Source: an uncultured Eubacteriales bacterium
GTDB taxonomy: Bacteria; Bacillota_A; Clostridia; Peptostreptococcales; Anaerovoracaceae
Direction of reading: 5' to 3'
Assembly: GCA_902790885.1 (NCBI GenBank)
Contig: CADATR010000035.1
Coordinates: 1-13,303, forward strand
DNA length: 13,303 nt
The notes beneath the pieces are model-generated. The model was not told the origin of the DNA. It ran no database searches and saw only the letters and a list, made by a program, of their open reading frames with translations. Within the stretch, counting starts at the first letter, position 1, and each line of letters begins with the position of its first letter. Of the stretch, positions 1 through 6,399 are shown in pieces. The position numbers were made by a program, and so were the translations under genes.

Positions 1-1
1 G

Positions 2-469
2 GTGCAGGCCGCTATATATCAGTATCTCGCTGAAACGATCGCTCCGAATTACGACTCTCCTGAAGGAGCTGTCTGCGTTCCTGTAGTGCAGCTCGTAGAC
101 GAGGATGTTGACACTGATGACGGCGAAGCTGAAGCCAAGGGAGACTTCTGGGTTTACAACTACGTTAGCGAAGGCGACACTCTCAAGTGCGTCTCCGGCG
201 GAAACCATGCCGGCAAGATGGAGCTCGTAAAGTCGGGAGACGGCTATGCAGTAAAAGAGTTTGAACAGGTAGCAGACGGAGGAAGCTTTGAGCCTACTGC
301 CAGAGACATCTTCGAGGAGCACTATGATGCGTTCATGAAGATCAACAGCGATGAGAAGACAAGAGAATCTCTCAGGCAGAAGAACCTGGTCGAATACGTA
401 AAGGCTAACGGTCTTAACGTAACAAAGTATCAGGATGAAGGCTGGGATCCTGTAGAACTGGCGCTGTAG
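2..469 (+). CDS. Conserved hypothetical protein, 5' truncated
   Basis: The frame is open from the first bases and ends with TAG at 467-469. A GTG lies at position 2, but nothing upstream is visible, so this is most likely the C-terminal part of a longer protein, and the GTG should not be taken as the true start. The 155 visible residues are acidic, contain no obvious membrane segment, and hold a mixed region around GDFWVYNYVSEGDTLKCVSGG (residues 47-67), followed by a helical, charged C-terminal part ending KYQDEGWDPVELAL. The composition resembles a secreted or lipoprotein-type domain, but the N-terminus that would show a signal peptide is missing. I do not recognise a family with a known function. 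It is convergent with radA and separated from it by the RNA candidate and the terminator. Confidence 0.75.
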   Translation: MQAAIYQYLAETIAPNYDSPEGAVCVPVVQLVDEDVDTDDGEAEAKGDFWVYNYVSEGDTLKCVSGGNHAGKMELVKSGDGYAVKEFEQVADGGSFEPTARDIFEEHYDAFMKINSDEKTRESLRQKNLVEYVKANGLNVTKYQDEGWDPVELAL

Positions 470-486
470 ATCTGTAGAACAACAGA

Positions 487-626
487 CTCAAAAGTGTCCG
501 AACGAGGGGCCAATTTGCAGCCGGTTGCGAGGGGAGAAAGAGCAGTTTCACTGCGAAGTTCGAGCCCGCAACTGATGCGTCGCAAATTTTGAGCCGCGAG
601 GCGTACCCGAGAGAGGAACTTTTGAG
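487..626 (+). ncRNA. Candidate structured non-coding RNA between convergent genes
   Basis: Nested complementary arms are seen directly. P1 is 487-495 with 618-626 (9 bp perfect), continued after a bulge by 497-499 with 615-617. P2 is 512-518 with 582-588 (7 bp). P3 is 522-529 with 567-574 (8 bp including one G-U). A small hairpin 542-546/550-554 closes the centre, and GCC-GCGA-GGC at 593-602 is a hairpin with a GNRA tetraloop, which argues for the + strand. Unpaired stretches on this strand are purine-rich (GAGGGG, GGGGAGAAAGAG, GAGAGAGGAA), as is common in RNA loops. A terminator follows 17 bases downstream. The layout and the length of about 190-200 nt with the terminator fit an independent RNA or a structured 3' UTR of the upstream gene. 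A known class such as the raiA-motif RNA is possible, but I cannot verify a match. No clear promoter is visible just upstream. Confidence 0.5.
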
Positions 627-643
627 GATGTAATAAAAAACAG

Positions 644-680
644 AGCAGGAGACGGTGATTCGATCTCCTGCTTTTTGTTT
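644..680. terminator. Bidirectional intrinsic terminator
   Basis: The perfect 9-bp stem AGCAGGAGA (644-652) / TCTCCTGCT (664-672) has an 11-base loop, a T-rich tail TTTTTGTTTTT on the right (672 on) and an A tract (635-640) on the left. It can therefore stop transcripts from the + strand gene or RNA candidate and from radA on the minus strand. Confidence 0.85.
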
Positions 681-703
681 TATGTGTTTCATTATTTGTC
701 GTA

Positions 704-2146
704 TCAACTCCGATAGGCTTTGATTGCGTCAGTTATGTTGGCCGCGCCTATGATGCGTATGTTTTCGCTTATATCCGGCGCGGAAGGGGTGACTGAAACG
801 GCGCGGCCGCCGTCTTCCACTGAGAGCCTCTTGCCGGACTGCGCACTCTGGCGGGCGTTGCGCTCAGGGAGGATGATGGCGTCATATCCGAGCCTCACTG
901 CCTCCTGCACTATCCTTTCAGCGTTAGGGACCGAACGCAGATTGCCTGTAAGTCCCACCTCGCCGACGGCGACCAGCCTGCGGCTCGAGGACATACTCCT
1001 GAACGAGCTGTATATCGCGAGGGCGACTGCAAGATCGGTAGAGGTGCTGCCGGTGTTCATTCCGCCTACGACATTCACATAGACATCGTAGTCGAGCAGG
1101 CTGAGACCTGCTTTTTTCTCGAGTACGGCGAGTATCATGTTGAGGCGGTTCTGGCTTATCCCGATGGCGGTCCGGCGGGCAAAACCCACATTCGCCCGTG
1201 TCACCAGGGCCTGGATCTCAAAGAATACCGGGCGGCTGCCCTCATAGACAGCGGATACAACGGAGCCTTCCTCGCTCTCGGCGTTCTCAATGAGGCTGCC
1301 CGAGATATCCGGCACTTCGATCATGCCTTCTGAAGTCATGCGGAAGGCACCTATCTCATCTGTAGTGCCGAAGCGGTTCTTGAACGAGCGGAGTATCCTC
1401 AGGTCTCTGTCGCGCTCGCCGCTGAAGCTGAGCACAGTATCGACCATGTGCTCGATGGTCTTAGGGCCCGCCAGCTCGCCCGACTTGGTGACGTGCGCCA
1501 CTATGAAAACAGGCACGCTGCGGTTCTTCGCATATTTTATGAGCTGACCGGAGCATTCTCTTATCTGCGTGATGCTCCCGGCTACCGAATCCGCGGACGA
1601 TGAATACATGGTCTGTATGGAATCGATTATGATGAAGCACGGCTTTATGCTGTCGCATGCCGCCATGATGTTCTCTATATTGGTCTCGGGATAGATGTAC
1701 AGCGAGTCGCTTATGTTTCCGAGCACGCGGTCGGCCCTGAGCTTAACCTGCTCCTCGGATTCCTCGCCGCTGACGTAGAGGACCGGGCCGTATTTGTCGG
1801 CTATCTTGCCCGCGGCCTGGGCGATCAGCGTCGACTTGCCTATGCCCGGCTCGCCCGAGATGAGAGTGAGCGATCCCGGAACTATTCCGCCGCCAAGTAC
1901 GCGGTTGAGCTCTGACAGTCCCGAATCGATGCGGGAGTAGTCGTGCGTTCCTACTTCGCCGAGCTTTACCGGGCGGCCTGCGGTGCCGGTACGACGTCTT
2001 GTATCTGCAGCGGTCTCCTCCGCGGGAGGAGCCTTGTATTCAACTATGGTGTTCCATGAGCCGCAGTAAGAGCACTGGCCCTGCCAGGCAGTGTACTCGT
2101 TGCCGCATTCAGTACATATATAAACAGTCTTTGCTTTTTTAGCCAT
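704..2146 (-). CDS. radA: DNA repair protein RadA (Sms)
   Basis: RadA is a RecA-related ATPase that drives branch migration and processing of recombination intermediates in the cytoplasm. The 480-residue product has the full family layout. An N-terminal zinc finger holds C11, C14, C25 and C28. Walker A is GEPGIGKST (98-106) and Walker B is FIIIDS (171-176). The RadA-specific KNRFG motif is at 256-260. A Lon-protease-like C-terminal domain spans about 305-480, with GGMNTGSTSTDLAVALA around 361-377. The length is slightly above the usual 450-460; a stretch around 438-458 (GKRLSVEDGG and following) looks like an extra loop in the C-terminal domain. The ATG at 2146 lies inside the end of the kinase gene (overlap 2139-2146), so translation is probably coupled to it. 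A purine-rich AGAGAAGAAAG precedes the start rather than a strong ribosome binding site. It is the last gene of a minus-strand operon. Confidence 0.97.
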   Translation of the reverse strand: MAKKAKTVYICTECGNEYTAWQGQCSYCGSWNTIVEYKAPPAEETAADTRRRTGTAGRPVKLGEVGTHDYSRIDSGLSELNRVLGGGIVPGSLTLISGEPGIGKSTLIAQAAGKIADKYGPVLYVSGEESEEQVKLRADRVLGNISDSLYIYPETNIENIMAACDSIKPCFIIIDSIQTMYSSSADSVAGSITQIRECSGQLIKYAKNRSVPVFIVAHVTKSGELAGPKTIEHMVDTVLSFSGERDRDLRILRSFKNRFGTTDEIGAFRMTSEGMIEVPDISGSLIENAESEEGSVVSAVYEGSRPVFFEIQALVTRANVGFARRTAIGISQNRLNMILAVLEKKAGLSLLDYDVYVNVVGGMNTGSTSTDLAVALAIYSSFRSMSSSRRLVAVGEVGLTGNLRSVPNAERIVQEAVRLGYDAIILPERNARQSAQSGKRLSVEDGGRAVSVTPSAPDISENIRIIGAANITDAIKAYRS

Positions 2147-3620
2147 CTTTCTTCTCTGTATCTTCCGCCGGCTTTCTTACCGTCTCCATCTCGAACCAGA
2201 AGTCCGAACCCTTGCCTTCTTCGCTCTCAACACCGTACTTCGCGTCGTGCAGGTTGAGTATGCCTTTTACGATAGCAAGCCCAAGGCCGGTGCCTTCGAT
2301 GGCGCGCTCGTGATTCGCGGAAGTCCTGTAATATTTGTCCCACACGTGGCTGATCTCGTCGGAAGCTATTCCCATACCGTGATCGATGCAGTGGAATGTT
2401 ACCTTCTTGCTGCTCCTGTTGAGCCTGATGTCTATGTATTTGTTGTCGCCCGAATACTTGACTGCGTTGGATACGAAGTTGGTCATCACCTGCGTGAGCC
2501 TGGTGCGGTCGCCCACGACATAGGCAGGCTTGCATGGGTGGAAGTGGATCTCGAATCCCTCTGACGCCGCGAGGGCCAGGAAGCTCTCGTAAACGCTCTG
2601 TGCGGCCTTCACGAGGTCGAAGGTCTCCTTGTTCATAGTTACATTGTTTGACTGAAGGTTGGAGACTGAGAGCATGTCCGTAACGAGCCTGTTGAGGTGC
2701 TCGGTCTCAGAAATGATGACGTTGAGATCGGAGTTGCGCTTCTCCGGATTGTCTCCTGTTATGTCGATGATCTTCTCGGCGTACGATCTGATCATGGTGA
2801 GCGGTGTCTTGAGATCGTGCGAAACGTTGGCGATTATCTCGCGCTGGTAGAAGTCGGTCCTTTCCATCTCGTACGAGGCCTTGTTGAGCGCCCGCGCGAG
2901 CTCCTTGGTCTCTGTAAAGCCCGCTCCGTCGAAGTACACGTCGTGATTGCCTTTTGAAAGCTCTGTTGCCGAGCGCGTGAGCTTTTCGATAGGGGCCGTG
3001 AGCCGTATCGAAAGGGCAAACGCCAGCAGCAACGAAACGATGAGCACTATGAAAGAGACATATATGAGCATGTCGCGGAGTATGCGAATGGTGACGCGGT
3101 CAGGATAAAGAGGCGCGATGATGCATAGAATGTTTTCTGTTCCTTTTGCGTTCAGATACGAGGCGTACACGAGCCTCGAGCCCATGCCCGACGCCTCGCA
3201 CCTTGCCTCGCTCACGCTTCCGGAAGGGGAGGCAGCCAGCATCTCCTTTATACGTGCCACATCTGTTTCAAACACCTCGCCGCCGCTGACCTCGTTTGTG
3301 CCGTCAAAGATCATGCTCTCCTCGCCGGTATCGAGCCTTATGTAGATGCCGTTCGTGCCGGCGGTCTGTGCCGCCAGGGAGTTGAAGGTAAAGCTGTTCT
3401 GCCTGTACTGCGTCTCGAGGGTCTCGGCCGCGCGTATTACCTCCTGAGTTCTGGCGCGCTCGTAAAAGCTGTTGAGGAAGAAGTTTGACAGGAACCACAG
3501 CACCATTACAAGAAAGAGCGCAAAAATGACGAACGACATGAGAGTCGTCGTCTTTATGCTGCTGGTGTCTATTCTCTTTCTGTCGCGCTGCGGGCTGCGC
3601 TTGCCGGTATGGTCAGCCAT
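2139..3620 (-). CDS. Two-component sensor histidine kinase, membrane-bound
   Basis: This is a class I sensor kinase of 493 residues that would autophosphorylate and pass phosphate to the response regulator encoded just upstream. A charged cytoplasmic N-terminus is followed by a transmembrane helix at about 25-49. An extracytoplasmic sensor domain of about 130 residues comes next, then a second helix at about 184-205. A HAMP linker spans about 203-256. The H-box NVSHDLKTPLTM has phospho-acceptor H268. The ATPase domain has N-box NFVSNAVKYS (381-390), G1 DHGMGI (413-418), F-box WDKYYR (427-432) and G2 GTGLGL (443-448). All catalytic motifs are intact. The start at 3620 lies 18 bases after the response regulator stop and has only a weak purine patch (CCAGG) directly before it, so coupling is likely. 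The sensed signal is unknown. The ATPase and H-box pattern resembles PhoR/WalK-type kinases, but the sensor domain does not identify the stimulus. Confidence 0.96.
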   Translation of the reverse strand: MADHTGKRSPQRDRKRIDTSSIKTTTLMSFVIFALFLVMVLWFLSNFFLNSFYERARTQEVIRAAETLETQYRQNSFTFNSLAAQTAGTNGIYIRLDTGEESMIFDGTNEVSGGEVFETDVARIKEMLAASPSGSVSEARCEASGMGSRLVYASYLNAKGTENILCIIAPLYPDRVTIRILRDMLIYVSFIVLIVSLLLAFALSIRLTAPIEKLTRSATELSKGNHDVYFDGAGFTETKELARALNKASYEMERTDFYQREIIANVSHDLKTPLTMIRSYAEKIIDITGDNPEKRNSDLNVIISETEHLNRLVTDMLSVSNLQSNNVTMNKETFDLVKAAQSVYESFLALAASEGFEIHFHPCKPAYVVGDRTRLTQVMTNFVSNAVKYSGDNKYIDIRLNRSSKKVTFHCIDHGMGIASDEISHVWDKYYRTSANHERAIEGTGLGLAIVKGILNLHDAKYGVESEEGKGSDFWFEMETVRKPAEDTEKKDG

Positions 3621-3638
3621 CCTGGTGCCGTTTTTCGT

Positions 3639-4319
3639 TTATTGCTCTTCGTATTCGAACTTGTATCCGACGCCTCTGAGCGTCACGATGAATTTTCTGT
3701 AAGGACCCAGACAGTTGCGCAGATTCTTTACGTGTGTATCTATCGTTCTGTCATCGCCGAAGAAATCATAGCCCCAGATATCCTCGAGGAGTTTTTCTCT
3801 CGAGAGGGCGATGTTCTTGTGCTGTATCATGTAGAACAGCAGGTCGTATTCCTTTGGCGTGAGCTCTACGCGCTTGCCGTCAACGCTGATGGTGCGTGCG
3901 GCTATGTTGATCTCGAGTCCCTCAAACTTCTGTATCGAGGAGAGGTTCCTGTCGGAAGCATCCCTGCGGTTGAGCACCGCGTTGACTCTCGCCATGAGCT
4001 CCTTAGGGCTGAACGGCTTTACGACATAGTCATCGATACCGAGCTCAAAGCCGAAGAGCTTGTCGTACTCTTCGCCTCTGGCCGACAGCATGATCACAGG
4101 GATGTTCTTGATCTTCTGTATCTCTTTTACAGCGCTGAAACCGTCGAGCTTAGGCATCATGATATCCATGATGATAAGATCGTAGTCGTTCAGCTTCACC
4201 ATGCCTATGGCGCTCATTCCGTCGGTGGCTTCCTCAGCCTCGTAACCGCTGAATTCCGCGTACTCTCTTATGACCTCGCGGATGCCTTCTTCATCATCTA
4301 CTATCAGTATTTTTTTCAT
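3639..4319 (-). CDS. OmpR/PhoB-family response regulator
   Basis: This DNA-binding response regulator has 226 residues, the usual size for the family. Its receiver domain (1-120) has the acidic pair D8/D9, phospho-acceptor D52 in IIMDIMMPKLDG, the switch residue S79, and K101 in the KPFSP motif. The C-terminal winged helix (about 130-224) has ELTPKEYDLL, a recognition-helix segment RTIDTHVKNLR (191-201) and the wing TLRGVGYKFE (213-222). It is the first gene of the operon with the sensor kinase and radA. GGAGG (4327-4331) sits 7 bases before the ATG at 4319, and an extended -10 box lies further upstream. The regulon is not visible; no closely matching direct-repeat operator was recognised in its own promoter. 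Confidence 0.97.
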   Translation of the reverse strand: MKKILIVDDEEGIREVIREYAEFSGYEAEEATDGMSAIGMVKLNDYDLIIMDIMMPKLDGFSAVKEIQKIKNIPVIMLSARGEEYDKLFGFELGIDDYVVKPFSPKELMARVNAVLNRRDASDRNLSSIQKFEGLEINIAARTISVDGKRVELTPKEYDLLFYMIQHKNIALSREKLLEDIWGYDFFGDDRTIDTHVKNLRNCLGPYRKFIVTLRGVGYKFEYEEQ

Positions 4320-4336
4320 CGGAAATCCTCCGTTTT

Positions 4337-4505
4337 TTCACAAATCATATACATAGTCATTATAACACATAAATCACCTGAATTGGTACGCATGGCGCTT
4401 CATAAAAGCATCCCGGCTGCGACCGGCAGGGCATCCGTCCTGGTATACTGTATGGTCACACAGGCTTGCTTTTGCGGGCGGTTTTTGCCTGTATTGTTTT
4501 TTTTT
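4337..4505 (+). ncRNA. Possible small RNA in the divergent spacer (promoter to terminator)
   Basis: On the + strand TTCACA (4337-4342), an 18-base spacer and TATAAC (4361-4366) make a fair sigma-A-like promoter that overlaps the opposing response regulator promoter. About 120 bases on, ACAGGC (4460-4465) / GCCTGT (4487-4492) form a short stem with a large loop followed by nine T (4497-4505). No gene of this strand precedes that terminator-like signal, which raises the possibility of a transcript of about 130 nt. A 45-codon frame from ATG 4392 exists but lacks a ribosome binding site. The stem is weak, so this remains tentative. Confidence 0.2.
4359..4367 (-). promoter_or_regulatory. Extended -10 promoter of the response regulator operon
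   Basis: Read on the minus strand, TGTTATAAT gives a perfect TATAAT with the TG extension. No good -35 lies 16-18 bases upstream, which is tolerated in extended -10 promoters. The predicted start lies about 33 bases before the coding start, with GGAGG in between. Confidence 0.6.
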
Positions 4506-4518
4506 AATTTCATTATAG

Positions 4519-4547
4519 TTGACAATTAATAATGATGGTGGTAATAT
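4519..4547 (+). promoter_or_regulatory. Promoter P1 for carD-ispDF-proS
   Basis: A perfect -35 TTGACA (4519-4524) is followed by a 17-base spacer and TAATAT (4542-4547, 4 of 6 to consensus). Transcription would start near 4554, giving a leader of about 65 bases. Confidence 0.6.
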
Positions 4548-4565
4548 TACTTATTTATTTTTTGT

Positions 4566-4594
4566 TTGCTTTTTGATACAAAAGAAGCTATAAT
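4566..4594 (+). promoter_or_regulatory. Promoter P2 for carD-ispDF-proS
   Basis: The -35-like TTGCTT (4566-4571), a 17-base spacer and a perfect TATAAT (4589-4594) lie just downstream of P1. The start would be near 4601, immediately before the AAGGAGG ribosome binding site at 4605-4611. Confidence 0.6.
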
Positions 4595-4620
4595 ACTGTC
4601 ATATAAGGAGGAAAGCGTCT

Positions 4621-5094
4621 GTGTTCAAAATTGGCGATCATATTGTTTATCCGATGTATGGCGCCGGCATCATAACCGAGATAGTCGAAAAGGATTTTCT
4701 CGGCGAGATGCGGACTTATTATAATGTGTCGCTTCCTTATTGCCGGATGGAAGCATCCGTTCCGGTAGACAATACAGAAAGGCTCGGAGTAAGGCGGGTG
4801 ATCGACCCTGTTCGGATAGGGGAGGTCATAACGGTGCTCAAAGGGGACACCGAACCTATGAACCCCAACTGGAACAAACGTTACCGCGAAAACACCGAAA
4901 GAATGCAGACCGGAGACATCCTCGAAGTGGCGGCGGTCGTCAGGAACCTCGTAAGGACGGACAGACTCAAGCCCCTTTCGACCGGAGAGAAGAAGCTCCT
5001 CAGTACAGCAAAGCAGATACTTGAGAGCGAGCTCATCTACTCCGGAGGCTACACAATGGAAGAAGCAGACGAGATGGTCGAAACCAGTATATAG
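4621..5094 (+). CDS. CarD/CdnL-family RNA polymerase-binding regulator
   Basis: CarD/CdnL proteins bind the RNA polymerase beta subunit and stabilise open promoter complexes. The 157-residue product has the family's usual size. The N-terminal Tudor-like polymerase-interaction domain (about 1-58) begins FKIGDHIVYPMYGAGIITEI and continues with a Tyr-rich strand region and VPVDN (47-51). A helical C-terminal DNA-binding domain follows, with NPNWNKRYRENTERMQTGD and RTDRLKPLSTGEKKLLSTA. The GTG start at 4621 is chosen because AAGGAGG lies 9 bases before it and the family N-terminus begins exactly there. It is the first gene of the unit, behind two promoters, with ispDF 54 bases downstream. CarD next to IspD or IspDF is a recurrent arrangement in Clostridia; the functional reason is not shown by the sequence. 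Confidence 0.93.
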   Translation: MFKIGDHIVYPMYGAGIITEIVEKDFLGEMRTYYNVSLPYCRMEASVPVDNTERLGVRRVIDPVRIGEVITVLKGDTEPMNPNWNKRYRENTERMQTGDILEVAAVVRNLVRTDRLKPLSTGEKKLLSTAKQILESELIYSGGYTMEEADEMVETSI

Positions 5095-5148
5095 CCGGAA
5101 GCTTATGAAGGTATCGGCCGTTTATTTTGATTTATTGTAAGGGAGATC

Positions 5149-6396
5149 ATGGTAAAAAACATTTCTGACTGGATATGCGCTGTCATAGTCGCAGCAGGTC
5201 AGGGCACGCGAATGGGGATGGATGTGCCTAAGCAGCTGTTTCCTTATGGCGGCTCTACGGTACTTGGGACAGCAATAAAAGCTTTTACTTCGCTTGAATA
5301 TATCGACAAGGTCTATGTCGTTTCGCCTCAGGACGGATCGCTTGATGAAACATACGAGGAGATCACGGCGGAATGCGAAAGGCTTACCGGCAGGGCGCCG
5401 GGCTGCATAGCAATAGTGCGCGGCGGAGATACGAGAGAAGACTCCGTAAGGGAGGGCATACGGGCTGCCTCACGCGACGCGCGCTCTGCGGGCATAAACG
5501 AGGACGACGCGATAGTTCTCATACATGACGCAGCAAGGCCGGGCGTAAGCGAAGAGATAATAAAACGCAATATAGAGAGCATGAAATACTGCAGGGCTGT
5601 TTGCACAGCTCTGCCTTCGAGTGATTCGATACGCATGATCAACTGCGAAAAACCGGAATATATCACCGGATTGGCATTGAAAGAATCAATAACATATCCT
5701 ATAATGAACACTAACGTTGTCAGAAGAGAGCTCATCTACAGAACACAGACACCTCAGACTTTCAGGCTTTCTGACATACTGAAGGCTCATGAGCAGGCTG
5801 TGCGCGACGGCTATACAGCCACCGATGACGCCATGGTAGCGGAATACGCAGGCATCAGCGTGGCGCTGGTCGAGGGAGCTTCCTACAATTATAAGATAAC
5901 AACCAGAGAGGATATTCACATGTCTGTCAGAACAGGTATCGGTTATGATGTACACAGACTTGTCCCGGGGAGACCACTAATACTCTGCGGGACCCCGATC
6001 CCCAGCAATCTCGGGCTGGACGGTCATTCGGACGCGGATGTAGCGATACACGCGCTGATGGACGCGCTGCTCGGGGCAGCGGGACTGGGAGATATAGGAA
6101 GACATTTCCCTGATACCGACGAAAAATACAAGGGCGCGGATTCAATGAAGCTTCTGGCTGAAGTCAAAGGCATGCTGGGCAACGTAAGGATCGTGAATGT
6201 AGATGTCGCGATCATCGCTCAGGTACCAAAGCTGGCGCCTTATATGGAACAGATGAAACAAAATATAGCGAATACGCTCGGGATCTCAGCGTCGGCCGTG
6301 AATGTGAAGGCGACTACTGAAGAGGGACTCGGGTTTACCGGCAGGGGAGAAGGCATGGCAGCCATGGCCACTGCCGCAATAGAAGGGAGTTTTTAA
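5149..6396 (+). CDS. ispDF: Bifunctional IspD-IspF enzyme (MEP isoprenoid pathway)
   Basis: One frame of 415 residues fuses two non-consecutive enzymes of the methylerythritol phosphate pathway. Residues 10 to about 255 are IspD (2-C-methyl-D-erythritol 4-phosphate cytidylyltransferase), with the nucleotide loop AAGQGTRMG (15-23), K28, HDAARP (126-131), TPQTF (201-205), TDDAMV (225-230) and K249. Residues from about 260 are IspF (2-C-methyl-D-erythritol 2,4-cyclodiphosphate synthase), with GYDVHR (zinc ligands D267 and H269), [19 protein letters not shown] (H293, and zinc ligand H301) and [15 protein letters not shown] (388-402). Both active sites look complete. The linker is very short, and the internal Met258 marks where a stand-alone IspF would start. 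No frameshift is present, so the fusion appears genuine. GGGAG precedes the ATG at 5149. The gene sits between carD and proS, and the proS start lies 3 bases after its stop. Confidence 0.96.
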   Translation: MVKNISDWICAVIVAAGQGTRMGMDVPKQLFPYGGSTVLGTAIKAFTSLEYIDKVYVVSPQDGSLDETYEEITAECERLTGRAPGCIAIVRGGDTREDSVREGIRAASRDARSAGINEDDAIVLIHDAARPGVSEEIIKRNIESMKYCRAVCTALPSSDSIRMINCEKPEYITGLALKESITYPIMNTNVVRRELIYRTQTPQTFRLSDILKAHEQAVRDGYTATDDAMVAEYAGISVALVEGASYNYKITTREDIHMSVRTGIGYDVHRLVPGRPLILCGTPIPSNLGLDGHSDADVAIHALMDALLGAAGLGDIGRHFPDTDEKYKGADSMKLLAEVKGMLGNVRIVNVDVAIIAQVPKLAPYMEQMKQNIANTLGISASAVNVKATTEEGLGFTGRGEGMAAMATAAIEGSF

Positions 6397-6399
6397 ACA

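Noticed and set aside
414..707. 97-codon minus-strand frame over the terminator and RNA candidate
   Set aside because: It overlaps the end of the upstream gene, the structured region and the terminator hairpin. It has no ribosome binding site and an unlikely composition; structured RNA loci often yield such chance frames.
3609..4529. 306-codon + strand frame over the response regulator
   Set aside because: Most of it is antisense to a complete OmpR-family regulator. Its last 45 codons (ATG 4392) cover the spacer but lack a ribosome binding site.
5149..6396. Separate ispD and ispF genes or a frameshift artefact
   Set aside because: A single uninterrupted frame covers both domains with complete motifs, and no ribosome binding site is seen before the internal Met258 codon; IspDF fusions are known in other bacteria.
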